From Actinoplanes lutulentus (lineage in GTDB: Bacteria; Actinomycetota; Actinomycetes; Mycobacteriales; Micromonosporaceae), in contig NZ_QLMJ01000031.1 of the NCBI RefSeq assembly GCF_003259845.1, forward strand, positions 1-64,000: DNA of 64,000 nt. The letters are read 5' to 3'. The position numbers and the translations under genes are program-made. The notes beneath the pieces were generated by a model. It was given only the letters and a program-made list of their open reading frames with translations, was not told where the DNA came from and did no database searches. This document shows, in pieces, positions 42,375 through 51,941 of the stretch; positions within the stretch are counted from its first letter, which is position 1, and every line of letters begins with the position of its first letter.

Positions 42375-42867
42375 GCGCGGTCACGTACCGGTCGGTCACG
42401 AACTCCTGAAACCGGCGGGTGAGTGGCCCGCCGGCCCGTGCGAGCAGCGTCGCCGGCCGGCTGAAGGCCCGGATCCGTACGCGCACGTCGCCGGCTTCGG
42501 TCAGCTCGATCAGGAACGCTTCCTCGCCGCGCTCGGGATGGCCGGGAAGTGTCCCGTAGGCGAAGCCGCGGCGGTCGCCGGTCTCGACGGTGTAGACGAC
42601 GCGGCACGGGATCGTCAGAAACCCGGCGCGCAGTGTCACGACCACGCCGGTGGCGGCTCTCGCGGCGGTGCTGCGGACGCCGAGACCGGTCCCGCGGTGC
42701 ATCTGCCAGCTGAACAGCGCCTCGGCCGCCCGCTCGAACACCGCGCGGCCGCTGCCGATCACGACATCACGCTCCACGTGGCCGTACCCCGGCGGCATCT
42801 GGTCGTCGCGGGTGGCCCCGACCTCCGGATAGGTGAGGCCGGCATCGCTCGCATCATCCCGCCGCAT
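42307..42867 (-). CDS. DUF1990 family protein
   Basis: The 186-residue product starts with the DUF1990 opening LTYPEVGATR and has PPGYGHVERDVVIGSG, FERAAEALFSWQMHRGTG and GFAYGTLPGHPERGEEAFLIE. The family is widespread in actinobacteria and plants; its role is not established. The ATG at 42867 fits the family length. The C-terminus overlaps the convergent methyltransferase gene. Confidence 0.88.
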   Translation of the reverse strand: MRRDDASDAGLTYPEVGATRDDQMPPGYGHVERDVVIGSGRAVFERAAEALFSWQMHRGTGLGVRSTAARAATGVVVTLRAGFLTIPCRVVYTVETGDRRGFAYGTLPGHPERGEEAFLIELTEAGDVRVRIRAFSRPATLLARAGGPLTRRFQEFVTDRYVTALRKASGRAAGSNEDPAAPPPTR

Positions 42868-42915
42868 AGAGATCAGCGTAGTAGGGCCGCAGGTCCCTTG
42901 CGCGCCTCGCGAACC

Positions 42916-44088
42916 ATGGGGGTGCGGGGAGGGCGGTGGTGGCTGATTCTCATCGAAGTGGGTGGTGGGCCCTACCGGGTGCTGCGACGAGCGTGCCGGG
43001 TGGCTGCTGAGCTCCGGTTGCCGGAGATCGGCACTGACGCCCTGCTGATCGGGCTGGTCGAGGGGTATGCGCCGTTGCGTCAGGTGCCAGGGCTGGCGCG
43101 GATGCGGCCGGTTGATCCGGAGGGCGGGCCCGGGCGGGTGGGCGGGACCTTCTCGATTCCGGTGCAGGCTGAGCTTGAGGTGGAGCGGACTCTGCGGGAG
43201 GTGCACTGGGCGGAGTTCGGGTTCGGGCGTACCGAAGCGCCTCGATGGACCGGGCAGGTGCGTGACGCGCTGCGGTTCGCGGTGGCGATCGCGCTTGCGC
43301 GAGAGGCGCCGTGGCTGGGTTCGGATCATCTGCTGGAGGCGATCTTCGAGGATGCGGGGAGTGCGGCTCGGCGGCTTGCCCGGTGGCAGCGGGTCGATCT
43401 CGAGCGGATGACGGCTGTCGCGGGGCAGTTGTGGCCGTCGTTCGATGGGGAGCCGCCCCGGCGGTTGCTCGCGGTGATGATGCGTGACCTCGGCGTGCTG
43501 GCCGATCCGGGGGAGCGCGGCGCGGGGGAGGCCGCGTCGTCGCCGGGGATGCGGATCCGGTTGCTCGGCGCGGTCCTGCGGTTGGCTGCTCAGGCCAGTC
43601 CGGCGCTGTTTCTTCTGGAGGGTGAGGCGGTTGCCGAGACGGTTCGGCTGGGGCATGACCGGACCACGCTGGTTCACCTGGTTCTGGCGGTGCTCTCGCT
43701 GGAGGAGCAGATGGCGGCCACCGGGCTTCGGGCGGCCGGTGACCATGGCGGGTTTCTGCTGCGGCCGTTCGTGCTGGATCGCGAGCTGGTGGCGGTGACG
43801 GTCGCCGCGATGTCGCAGGAGGGTGAGCTGGTGACGCGGCGGCGAGGGCGGCGCTGGCGCACCAATCCGCGGAACCCGCCGTGGACTGTCGCGGCCGCGA
43901 GGGCCGCTGACGCGGCGCGGGGCGCGCGCGATGCCGGCGGGGCCGAGCTTCTGCACGCGGTTCTGACCGACCCGGACGACACCGGCCGCCGGTTGCTGCG
44001 TGAGCACGGCGCCGATCCCGCCGAGGTGGAGGACGTCCTGCGGGAACGCGTCAGGCGGCCGCCCTCGCCGGGCAGCCGCCTGAAGTGA
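42916..44088 (+). CDS. Clp-N-repeat-like protein without ATPase domain
   Basis: The roughly 390-residue product holds several segments that resemble the Clp N-terminal repeat (GTDALLIGLVE near 37, GSDHLLEAIFEDAGSAARRLA near 130, LVHLVLAVLSLEEQ near 250, ELLHAVLTDPDDTGRRLL near 350). No Walker motifs are present, so it is not a Clp ATPase. Such proteins may act as adaptors, but this is inference. The start could be the ATG at 42916 or an internal GTG. It converges with ctaD. Confidence 0.7.
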   Translation: MGVRGGRWWLILIEVGGGPYRVLRRACRVAAELRLPEIGTDALLIGLVEGYAPLRQVPGLARMRPVDPEGGPGRVGGTFSIPVQAELEVERTLREVHWAEFGFGRTEAPRWTGQVRDALRFAVAIALAREAPWLGSDHLLEAIFEDAGSAARRLARWQRVDLERMTAVAGQLWPSFDGEPPRRLLAVMMRDLGVLADPGERGAGEAASSPGMRIRLLGAVLRLAAQASPALFLLEGEAVAETVRLGHDRTTLVHLVLAVLSLEEQMAATGLRAAGDHGGFLLRPFVLDRELVAVTVAAMSQEGELVTRRRGRRWRTNPRNPPWTVAAARAADAARGARDAGGAELLHAVLTDPDDTGRRLLREHGADPAEVEDVLRERVRRPPSPGSRLK

Positions 44089-44098
44089 GCAGGAGCGG

Positions 44099-45856
44099 TC
44101 AGCGCTTCTTCTTGCCGCCTCGTTCTTCCTTGTAGGTGGCGCCGCCGTCGGACTCTGAGGTCAGCGGGCGTGCGCCGCCCTCCGGCGGGCCGGCCAGGGA
44201 CTGCTCGCCGGCTGCCAGGTGCGGGAACTTCTCGTCGAAGGCGGGGCGCTCGGAGCGGATCCGGGGCATGTGGTCGAAGTTGCGCAGCGGCGGCGGGGTG
44301 GTGGTGGCCCACTCCAGGGAGTTGCCGTGGCCCCACGGGTCGTTCGCGGTGACCACGACGCCCATCTTGTAGGACTTCCACACGTTGTAGATGAACGGCA
44401 GCGTGGCGATGCCGAGGATGAAGGAGCCGATCGAGGAGAACGTGTTCAGGAACGTGAAGCCGTCGGTCGGCAGGTAGTCGGCGTACCGGCGGGGCATGCC
44501 CTTGGTGCCGAGCCAGTGCTGGACCAGGAACGTGCTGTGGAAGCCGATCATGGTGAGCCAGAAGTGCACCTTGGCGAGGCGTTCGTCCAGGTAGCGGCCG
44601 TACATCTTGGGGAACCAGAAGTAGATGCCGGAGAACACGGCGAATACGATCGTGCCGAAGAGCACGTAGTGGAAGTGCGCGATCACGAAGTACGAGTCGG
44701 AGACGTGGAAGTCGATCGGCGGGGCCGCCAGCAGCACGCCGGAGAGACCGCCGAACAGGAACGTGACCATGAAGCCGACCGCCCACAGCATGGGCGACTC
44801 GAAGCTGATCTGGCCTCGCCACATGGTGCCGATCCAGACGAAGAACTTCATGCCCGTCGGTACGGCGATCATGAAGCTCAGGAAGCTGAAGAACGGCAGC
44901 AGCACCTGGCCGGTGGCGAACATGTGGTGCGCCCACACGCTCATCGACAGCGCGCCGATCAGCAGGGTGGCGGCGACCAGGCCCTTGTAGCCGAAGACCG
45001 GCTTGCGGCTGAAGACCGGGATGACCTCGGTGATGATGCCGAAGAACGGCAGCGCGATGATGTACACCTCGGGGTGGCCGAAGAACCAGAACAGATGCTG
45101 CCAGAGCATCGGCCCGCCGGTCGCCGAGTCGAAGACGTGCGCGCCGAGCACCCGGTCGGCCGCCAGGGCGAACAGCGCGGCCGCCAGGAACGGGAAGACC
45201 ATCACCGCGAGCAGTGCCGTGACCAGCATGTTCCAGCACATGATCGGCATCCGGAACATCGTCATGCCGGGCGCCCGCAGGGTCAGGATCGTGGTGATCA
45301 GGTTGACCGAGCCGAGGATCGTGCCCAGACCCGAGATCGCCAGGCCGACGACCCAGGCGTTACCGCCGATGCCGGGCGAGTGCAGCGAGTCGCTCAGCGG
45401 CGAGTACGCGAACCAGCCGAAGTCGGCCGCGCCACCCGGCGTGATGAAGCCGCTCATCGCGGTCAGCGTGCCGAACAGGTACAGCCAGTACGCGAACGCG
45501 TTCAGCCGCGGGAACGCCACGTCCGGCGCGCCGATCTGGATCGGTACGACGTAGTTGCCGTACGCGAACACGATCGGCGTCGCGAAGAACAGCAGCATCG
45601 CCGTGCCGTGCATGGTGAACAGCTGGTTGAACTGCTCCGGCGAGAGGATCTGCATACCCGGCCGGGCCAGTTCCGCACGCATCAGCAGCGCCATCAGGCC
45701 GCCGACCATGTAGAAGATCACCGAAGTGATCATGTACATGATGCCGATCTGCTTCGCGTCCGTGGTGCGAATGATCCGGGCGAGGGCCGAGCCCTTCACC
45801 TGACGGCGTACCGCTCGGGGTCGTGTAACGGTCGGCCGTGGGGCGACGGTGGTCAT
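44099..45856 (-). CDS. ctaD: cytochrome c oxidase subunit I
   Basis: The 585-residue membrane protein is the catalytic subunit of an aa3-type terminal oxidase. It has HGTAMLLFFATP with a haem a ligand, WFFGHPEVYI with the copper-B histidine and cross-linked tyrosine, WAHHMF with two further copper-B histidines, and HFHYVLFGT with the haem ligands. It spans twelve membrane segments and pumps protons. The other oxidase subunit genes are not adjacent, so this is a solitary ctaD, as is common for extra copies in actinomycetes. Confidence 0.97.
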   Translation of the reverse strand: MTTVAPRPTVTRPRAVRRQVKGSALARIIRTTDAKQIGIMYMITSVIFYMVGGLMALLMRAELARPGMQILSPEQFNQLFTMHGTAMLLFFATPIVFAYGNYVVPIQIGAPDVAFPRLNAFAYWLYLFGTLTAMSGFITPGGAADFGWFAYSPLSDSLHSPGIGGNAWVVGLAISGLGTILGSVNLITTILTLRAPGMTMFRMPIMCWNMLVTALLAVMVFPFLAAALFALAADRVLGAHVFDSATGGPMLWQHLFWFFGHPEVYIIALPFFGIITEVIPVFSRKPVFGYKGLVAATLLIGALSMSVWAHHMFATGQVLLPFFSFLSFMIAVPTGMKFFVWIGTMWRGQISFESPMLWAVGFMVTFLFGGLSGVLLAAPPIDFHVSDSYFVIAHFHYVLFGTIVFAVFSGIYFWFPKMYGRYLDERLAKVHFWLTMIGFHSTFLVQHWLGTKGMPRRYADYLPTDGFTFLNTFSSIGSFILGIATLPFIYNVWKSYKMGVVVTANDPWGHGNSLEWATTTPPPLRNFDHMPRIRSERPAFDEKFPHLAAGEQSLAGPPEGGARPLTSESDGGATYKEERGGKKKR

Positions 45857-45984
45857 GCAAGCTCCTCAGCTTGGCACACGAAGATCTCTAGCTCACCCCC
45901 TGTTATAGGCTTCTCTCGCCGCATTTCGGGCTGGATCGCCGCATCCAGACCATTTCCCAGTCCCCGGTGGTAGTGCTAGTAGCC

Positions 45985-46260
45985 ATGCTGGAGGAGAAGG
46001 ATCGCCGCGCACTCGCGGAGATCGAGCAGCGGCTGATCACCGGCGACCCGGCTTTTGCCCGCCGGATGCGCGCCCGGCGGGCCCCGCGCGGCCGCCCGTT
46101 CCCGATCGTGCCGCTGCTGCTGGTGACCGTGTTCCTGGCGCTGCCGTTCGTCGGGCTGTTTCTCGGACCGACCGCGGCGCTGATCGTGGCCGACCTGGCC
46201 GCGGTGACGGTCGTCGTGGTGCTGGTGTTACGCCACCGCAGAGGAGAGAACCGCAGCTGA
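45985..46260 (+). CDS. DUF3040 small membrane protein
   Basis: The 91-residue product starts MLEEKDRRALAEIEQRL, the DUF3040 opening, and has two hydrophobic segments (about 36-55 and 60-82) separated by a short loop. The family is confined mainly to actinobacteria and is of unknown function. It is divergent from ctaD with 128 bp between. The 3' end overlaps the convergent isochorismatase-fold gene by 33 nt. Confidence 0.88.
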   Translation: MLEEKDRRALAEIEQRLITGDPAFARRMRARRAPRGRPFPIVPLLLVTVFLALPFVGLFLGPTAALIVADLAAVTVVVVLVLRHRRGENRS

Positions 46261-46794
46261 GGACAGCCAGTCGGCAACGGTCCGGACCTCGGCCTGGGCC
46301 GGGAAAACCCGTTCGGTCAGCACCGCGTGCACCTCGGGGTCGTTGTCGAGGCAGCCGTCGGCCAGCACGGTGAGCTGGTAATCCAGGTCGGCGGCCTGCC
46401 GCAGCGTGGACAGGACCACGCCGCTGGTGGCGATGCCGGTCAGCACCAGGTGCTCGATGCGCTGGGCGCGCAGCAGCATGTCCAGGTCGCTTCCGGCGAA
46501 CGCGGACACCCGCCGCTTGGTGACGACGATGTCGCCGGGCTCCGGGGCGACCTCGGGGTGCACGTCGTTCGCGGCCGCCGGGATGTCACGGCCGCGAAGC
46601 CCGCCGAACATCCGGTTGCGCGGGTCCACCTCGGGCGCTCCCGGCCGGAAACCCACCACCGGGTAGATCACCGGCAGGCCGGCCGCGCGGGCCCCGGCGA
46701 TCACGGTACGCAGCCGGGGCAGGTAATCCGGGTCCGGGTAACGGGCCACCACGGCCAGCTGGACGTCCATCACGAGCAGAGCGGAGTTGGTCAT
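46228..46794 (-). CDS. isochorismatase-fold hydrolase lacking the catalytic cysteine
   Basis: The 188-residue product has the isochorismatase/cysteine-hydrolase fold: LLVMDVQ with the acidic residue, VTKRRVSAFAGSDLD with the lysine, and GIATSGVVLSTLRQAADLDY. In active cysteine hydrolases the last motif contains a nucleophilic cysteine; here that position is valine. It may act like PhzD, which works without cysteine, or only bind ligands. It overlaps the upstream XRE regulator by 4 nt. Confidence 0.88.
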   Translation of the reverse strand: MTNSALLVMDVQLAVVARYPDPDYLPRLRTVIAGARAAGLPVIYPVVGFRPGAPEVDPRNRMFGGLRGRDIPAAANDVHPEVAPEPGDIVVTKRRVSAFAGSDLDMLLRAQRIEHLVLTGIATSGVVLSTLRQAADLDYQLTVLADGCLDNDPEVHAVLTERVFPAQAEVRTVADWLSSAAVLSSAVA

Positions 46795-47630
46795 TCGGAT
46801 CCCATCTTGATCACTGGAGCCCAGTTCGCCAGGAACTGGAGCGCGGCTGCCGAGGGTGAACCCGGCTCGGTGGTTCCCGCGGAAAGGCAGAGGCCCGGGT
46901 GGGTGGGCAGGGTCATCGACTCGAAGTCGACGGTCAGCGGCCCGGCCACCGGATGATGGAAGTGCTTCACACCGGTGCGTCTGTGCCGTACGTCGTACGC
47001 GCTCCAAAGATCGTGGAAAGCGGGACTGGCCGCAGCGAGCTCGGCCACCAGGGAGGCCAGCCGCTCGTCGGTGGGCCGGCGGCCGGAGGCGGTGCGCAGC
47101 ACGGCAACGGCATCGTGCGTGAGCAGCTCCCACTCGGGGAAGAACGCCGGCGCGAACGGGTCGAGGAAGAGGAACCGCGCCTGGTTGACGGGCTGAGCCG
47201 GGCTGTCGAAGAGCGGTGCGAACAGGGCTCGGCCCAGCGGGTTGGCGGCCACGATGTCGAGGCGGCGGTTCCAGACGTACGCCGGTGTGCTGGTCATCGT
47301 GTCGAGCAGGCGCCGCAGACCGGGCCGCACCGTGCTTGCCGGATCCGGTGCCGCGGGGGTCTGTACCAGGTCGAACAGGTGCTCGCGCTCGGCGTCGTTG
47401 AGCTGCAGCGCCCGGCAGACGGCCTCGAGGACCTCGGTGGAGTAACCGCGCGCGTTGCCGCGTTCCAGGCGCGTGTAGTACTCGACGCTGATCCCGGCCA
47501 GCTGCGCGACCTCCTCGCGGCGCAGGCCGGCGACCCGGCGGTCACCGTGCCGGGGCAGGCCGGCCTGCTCGGGGGAGATCCGCGCGCGGCGGGACAGCAG
47601 GAAATCCCGGATCTCGTCTCGGACAGTCAC
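46791..47630 (-). CDS. XRE/MmyB-type regulator
   Basis: The 279-residue product has an XRE helix-turn-helix (REEVAQLAGISVEYYTRLERG, residues 38-58) and the MmyB ligand-binding domain in the rest of the chain (PAYVWNRRLDIVAANPLGRALF, HHPVAGPLTVDFESM). In related proteins the domain binds fatty acids. The ATGA overlap with the isochorismatase-fold gene makes a two-gene operon with its likely regulator first. Confidence 0.9.
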   Translation of the reverse strand: MTVRDEIRDFLLSRRARISPEQAGLPRHGDRRVAGLRREEVAQLAGISVEYYTRLERGNARGYSTEVLEAVCRALQLNDAEREHLFDLVQTPAAPDPASTVRPGLRRLLDTMTSTPAYVWNRRLDIVAANPLGRALFAPLFDSPAQPVNQARFLFLDPFAPAFFPEWELLTHDAVAVLRTASGRRPTDERLASLVAELAAASPAFHDLWSAYDVRHRRTGVKHFHHPVAGPLTVDFESMTLPTHPGLCLSAGTTEPGSPSAAALQFLANWAPVIKMGSE

Positions 47631-47683
47631 GGGCCCGACGATAGGCCGCGGTGGTCATTCCTGGGAGGAACTGTCACTGCCCG

Positions 47684-49285
47684 TCAGGTTCGGTACGCGG
47701 ACACGGTGGCTTGAAGGTCAGCAGCGGTGCGCGCCAACTCGGCAGCGGTCTTGCGGGTGTCCGACGCGCCGGAGGTGACCTGCTGAGCGGCCTGAGCGAC
47801 CCCCGCGATGTTGTCGGCGATCGCGTGCGAGCCCTCGGCGGCCTGACCCACACTGCGGGCGATCTCGGCAGTCGTGGCGGTCTGCTCCTCCACCGCGGCG
47901 GCGATCGTCGTGGCGTAGTCGTTGATCGTGGCGATGACCTGGGCGATCTGCCCGATGGCGTGGACCGCGCCGTCCGACTCGGCCTGGATCGCCGCGACCT
48001 GGGCGGTGATCTCGCTGGTGGCGCGGGCGGTCTCCTGAGCCAGGTCCTTGACCTCGGCGGCGACCACGGCGAAGCCCTTGCCCATCTCGCCGGCCCGGGC
48101 GGCTTCGATGGTGGCGTTCAGGGCGAGCAGGTTCGTCTGCTCGGCGATCGAGGTGATCAGCGCGACGACCGTGTTGATCTGGGTCGACGCCTCGCCGAGC
48201 CGGGCCACGCTGGAATTGGTGGTCTCGGCGGTGCGGGCCGCTTCGGCGGCGACGCCGGCCGCCTCGTTCGCACTGTTCGCGATCTCCCGGATCGACACGC
48301 CCATCTCCTCGGCGCCGGCCGACACCGCCTGTACGCCGTCGGACACCCGCCCGGCCGACGCGGAGACCGTGCTGACCTGCGCGGACGTCTCCTCGGCAGA
48401 GACCGACAGCTCGGACGAGACGGTGGAGAGCTTTTCGGAGGCGGAGGCGAGAACGTCGGCGCTGTCGCGTACCCGGCCGACCATCTGGTCCATCGCCTCG
48501 GCGGTGTGGTTCAGGGCGTCGGCCATCTGGCCCACCTCGTCGTTGCCGGTGACGTCGGCGCGGGCGGTCAGGTCGCCGTCGCGGATCCGGTGCAGCACGG
48601 TCACGCAGCGCGACAGCGGGCGTACGATCATCCGGCTCGTCGCCACGGCCAGAGCCACGCCGACCAGCGCGCTGAGGCTCAGCATGATCGCGACCCGCCA
48701 CTTGGTGGACTGGTAGAGGCTCTCCGCGCTGTTCTCCTGGTCGGCGGTGCCGGCCACGGTCAGGTCGGCCAGGGTGGTGAGCTGGGTGCGTACCTCGGTC
48801 ATCAGCGGGGTGATCTGCTCGGTGCGTACCGCGTTGACCTGGGCCCGGGTGCCGGTCGCGGCCAGCGGCAGCAGGGTGTTCTCCAGAACGTCGCGATAGC
48901 CCGACCAGGCGGTACGGAACGCCGTGAGAGCACCGGCGGCTGCGGCGTCGATCGGGTACCCGTCGTAGGTGTCCGCGAACTCGTCGACATCGTCCTCGGC
49001 GGCGGCCAGGGCCTCGGTCGCGGTGGTGCGGGCGGCGGCGTCGGTGGCGAGCAGGTCGTCGGTGACCGCCAGCCAGCTGCGGTTCACCGCGCTGCGCAGG
49101 TTGCCGATCGTCTCCAGTTCCAGGCTGTGCTGATAACCGGCCTTCACCTGATCGTTGGTCTCGCCGAGGCTGTCCATCGCGAACAGGCCATCGGCGACGC
49201 CGAGCAGCGCGACGACCAGCACCGCGAACATGATCTTCGTGCCGACGCGCCGATCGGTCAGCCAGCGAGAACTCCGTCCGGTCAC
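47684..49285 (-). CDS. methyl-accepting chemotaxis protein
   Basis: The 533-residue receptor has a first membrane segment near residues 15-35, a four-helix-bundle sensor (about 36-195), a second segment (about 195-215), a HAMP domain (LSRCVTVLHRIRDGDLT) and a signalling domain with the hairpin tip EQTNLLALNATIEAARAGE. The GTG at 49285 was chosen because it places the first membrane segment at the normal distance; the upstream frame is unlike a receptor. Motile actinomycetes such as Actinoplanes carry such receptors. Confidence 0.93.
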   Translation of the reverse strand: MTGRSSRWLTDRRVGTKIMFAVLVVALLGVADGLFAMDSLGETNDQVKAGYQHSLELETIGNLRSAVNRSWLAVTDDLLATDAAARTTATEALAAAEDDVDEFADTYDGYPIDAAAAGALTAFRTAWSGYRDVLENTLLPLAATGTRAQVNAVRTEQITPLMTEVRTQLTTLADLTVAGTADQENSAESLYQSTKWRVAIMLSLSALVGVALAVATSRMIVRPLSRCVTVLHRIRDGDLTARADVTGNDEVGQMADALNHTAEAMDQMVGRVRDSADVLASASEKLSTVSSELSVSAEETSAQVSTVSASAGRVSDGVQAVSAGAEEMGVSIREIANSANEAAGVAAEAARTAETTNSSVARLGEASTQINTVVALITSIAEQTNLLALNATIEAARAGEMGKGFAVVAAEVKDLAQETARATSEITAQVAAIQAESDGAVHAIGQIAQVIATINDYATTIAAAVEEQTATTAEIARSVGQAAEGSHAIADNIAGVAQAAQQVTSGASDTRKTAAELARTAADLQATVSAYRT

Positions 49286-49422
49286 GGTCTCACGTTCGCA
49301 CTGTGGGGCGAGCTTGTTCAGGTCAACGGGCGAAATCGGCCCCGGGAGCCCGGGGTGCCGGGGCTTTGGGCGTACGAAATCGGTCTTGATCTTTTGAAAG
49401 GGGTGACCGGTCATGCCGGGTG

Positions 49423-49659
49423 TCAGGCCGCGTTGGCGCTGATCCAGCCGTATAGGACAGCGGCCAGGACGAGCAGGAGCAGGAAGGCGAAGCGCATCAG
49501 CGCGAAGAACGCACCGTTCGCCTTCTTCCGCGCGCCGGCCAGGTCGGTGCCCTTTGCTTTCTTGTATCCGGCGCGGGCGCCCTTGTTGCCGTCGATCAGG
49601 CGAGCCAGGCGCATTCCGATGAAGAGCGCGATGGCTGCACCGAGGATGAATCCGCCCAT
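49423..49659 (-). CDS. small membrane protein, hypothetical
   Basis: The 78-residue product has hydrophobic segments at each end (ILGAAIALFIGMRLARL and ALMRFAFLLLLVLAAVLYGWI) with a basic middle (NKGARAGYKKAKG). A GGGAGG ribosome-binding site precedes the ATG at 49659. I do not recognise the family. It lies 137 nt upstream of the chemotaxis receptor on the same strand. Confidence 0.7.
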   Translation of the reverse strand: MGGFILGAAIALFIGMRLARLIDGNKGARAGYKKAKGTDLAGARKKANGAFFALMRFAFLLLLVLAAVLYGWISANAA

Positions 49660-49761
49660 CCCAACCTCCCCGGGGACTCGATCATCAGCGTTGCGCCTAG
49701 TCATCACGGGTGTCAATGCACCGTTGGGGTTCGTGTCGCCAAGCAGACATACGATGCGGCC

Positions 49762-50535
49762 GTGTCTGTGCTGAAGTCCTTGATCTGCGGGCTGACCCTT
49801 GCGGCCCTGCTTGCCAGCGCCGGTTCCTGGCTGGGGTGGCGGTTCGCCGGCGACCTGCCGACCGATGTGGAGATGCGTTCCGTCGTGGCGCCGCTCGGCG
49901 TGGAGGGTGAACTCTGGCGTGACGACGCCATCGCGACCTGGGCTGACGAGCGCGCCACGCCGATGCCCTGGATCTTCGGCACCGAGGACGCGTTCGGCCC
50001 GGGTTTCGTCATATTCGAAACCACGGAGGCCGTCACGGATCTGGGACCGCTCTTCACCCACGTGCGGGAGGACGGCTGGCGGGTCGGGGGTGATCACACA
50101 GCGGTAAAGGAGGACTTGCGGCTGAGCGCGGTCGTCGAGGGCGACGGCCTCGTCCGCGTCCGGATCGAGCGGGCCGCCCCGATGGCGGCGATCGTCCTGT
50201 CGATCCTTGGCTGGCTGGCCGGCGCCGTGATCGGTGGCCTGTTGGGCCGCCGGAGACTGAGCCTGAAGCCGACCGTGTTCGCCGCCGCGGGGGTGCTGTT
50301 CCTGCTCCCCAACACGATCGTCGCCACGGCCGGCCTCATCGCTGACCAGATCGCCCTCAACAGCACGGTCGGTTTCCCGATCATCTGGAACGGACTCCTG
50401 AACTTCGGGCTGTGCGGCTGTTATCTGATCGGGATCTGCCTGATGGTCGGCGTCTTCTTCATCGACTGGCGACTGCCGGGTCCCGCTGCGCCGGCGCCCC
50501 TGCCTCCTTCTGGCCCGGAATCCCCTTCCGCTTAG
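49762..50535 (+). CDS. membrane protein of unknown function
   Basis: The 257-residue product has one N-terminal hydrophobic segment (ICGLTLAALLASAGSWLGW), an extracytoplasmic domain of about 120 residues, and three further segments (about 140-165, 178-200 and 215-235). I do not recognise the family. The start is a GTG at 49762. It converges with dgdA with a 9-nt gap. Confidence 0.75.
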   Translation: MSVLKSLICGLTLAALLASAGSWLGWRFAGDLPTDVEMRSVVAPLGVEGELWRDDAIATWADERATPMPWIFGTEDAFGPGFVIFETTEAVTDLGPLFTHVREDGWRVGGDHTAVKEDLRLSAVVEGDGLVRVRIERAAPMAAIVLSILGWLAGAVIGGLLGRRRLSLKPTVFAAAGVLFLLPNTIVATAGLIADQIALNSTVGFPIIWNGLLNFGLCGCYLIGICLMVGVFFIDWRLPGPAAPAPLPPSGPESPSA

Positions 50536-50544
50536 CGCCGGGGT

Positions 50545-51855
50545 TCAGACGAACTTGGGTGCTACGTCGCCGATCGCCTGGTCGAGGATTTCCAGGCCGA
50601 GATCCAGCTCCGCGGTCGTCGACGTCAGCGCCGGCGCGATCCGGAACACCCCGCCCATCCCGGGCAGCTGCACCACGTTCATGTGCAGGCCCAGCTCCAG
50701 GCAGCGCTGCGTGACTGCCGCGCCCATCTCGTCCGCCGGTCGCTTGCTCTGGCGATCGAGCACCAGCTCCAGCCCCACGAGCAGACCCCGGCCGCGCACG
50801 TCCCCGACCACGGTGTGCCGGTCCGCGATCTCAGTCAAACCCTTCCTTGTGTACGCGCCCAGCACTGCTGCCTGCTTGTCGAGGTGGTCGGCCTCCAGCA
50901 CGTCGAGGACGGTGTTACCGACCGCCGCCACGAGAGGGTCGGAGACGTGGGTGGTGAAGAAGAGGTAACCCCGCTCGTGCGCGGTCTGCTCGATCTCCGG
51001 GCTCGTCACCACCGCGGCCAGCGGGAGGCCGGCGCCGAGCGTCTTGGAGAGCGTCAGGATGTCCGGCACCACGTCGTCGCGCTGGAAGGCGTACCAGTCG
51101 CCGGTGCGGCACAGGCCGGTCTGCGCCTCGTCGAGGATCAGCAGGCCGCCGCGTTCGTGCACCTTGTCGCGCAGCGCCGCGAGGTAGCCCGGCGGCAGGT
51201 CGATCACCCCGCCGGAGCTGAGGATCGGTTCGACGATGCAGGCGGCGAGGCTGCCCACCGACTGGGCGTCGAACAGCTCGAACGAGAACTCCAGCTGCCG
51301 CCGCCAGTCGAGCTCACCGTCGGGCGTGGTGAAGTCCGGCCGATAGGCGTTGGGAGTGGGGATGGCGAAGTTCCCGGGGGCCGCAGGACCGTACCCTTTG
51401 CGCCCCGAGCTGTAGGTGGCACTTGCCGCCGCCTGCGTCATGCCGTGCCAGGATCGGCCGAACGAGATGACCTCGTGGCGTCCGGTGACGAGTTTCGCCA
51501 TCCGGATCGCCGCTTCGTTCGACTCGGCGCCGGTGGTGAGCAGCAGGACCTTGCTGAGCGGCTCGGGCAGCGACTCGGCGAGCCGCCGGGCCAGCTCGAC
51601 CACCGGGCGGCTGAGCATGCCGCTGAACAGGTGATCGAGGGTGGCGGCCTGCCGCTGGATCGTGGCGACGACCGCCGGATGCGAGTGCCCGAGGATGGCG
51701 CTCATCTGCCCCGACGTGAAGTCGAGCAGACGGCGGCCGCCGGCGGTGTAGACGAAGCTGCCCTCGGCACGCTCGATGATCTCTGGGACGAATCGTCCCG
51801 CCCCGATGTAGCGGACCAGGTGACGCTCGGCGTCGGACCAGAAGTTGTCAGCCAT
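50545..51855 (-). CDS. dgdA: 2,2-dialkylglycine decarboxylase (class III aminotransferase fold)
   Basis: The 436-residue product follows dialkylglycine decarboxylase from end to end: FTSGQMSAILGHSHP, LLTTGAESNEAAIRMAKLVTG, SWHGMTQAAASATYSSGRKG, LILDEAQTG and the PLP lysine in TLSKTLGAGLPLA near residue 272, ending with NVVQLPGMGGVFRIAP. The enzyme decarboxylates 2,2-dialkylglycines such as 2-aminoisobutyrate while transaminating pyruvate. It is divergent from a LysR gene, as in Burkholderia dgdA/dgdR. Confidence 0.93.
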   Translation of the reverse strand: MADNFWSDAERHLVRYIGAGRFVPEIIERAEGSFVYTAGGRRLLDFTSGQMSAILGHSHPAVVATIQRQAATLDHLFSGMLSRPVVELARRLAESLPEPLSKVLLLTTGAESNEAAIRMAKLVTGRHEVISFGRSWHGMTQAAASATYSSGRKGYGPAAPGNFAIPTPNAYRPDFTTPDGELDWRRQLEFSFELFDAQSVGSLAACIVEPILSSGGVIDLPPGYLAALRDKVHERGGLLILDEAQTGLCRTGDWYAFQRDDVVPDILTLSKTLGAGLPLAAVVTSPEIEQTAHERGYLFFTTHVSDPLVAAVGNTVLDVLEADHLDKQAAVLGAYTRKGLTEIADRHTVVGDVRGRGLLVGLELVLDRQSKRPADEMGAAVTQRCLELGLHMNVVQLPGMGGVFRIAPALTSTTAELDLGLEILDQAIGDVAPKFV

Positions 51856-51941
51856 GCCGTCGACGCTAAGTTTTGTATGAGCGTTACGTCCATCTCACAT
51901 TTCTCAAGGCTCTGTTAAGCAAACCCGTACAGTCCCGGGGC

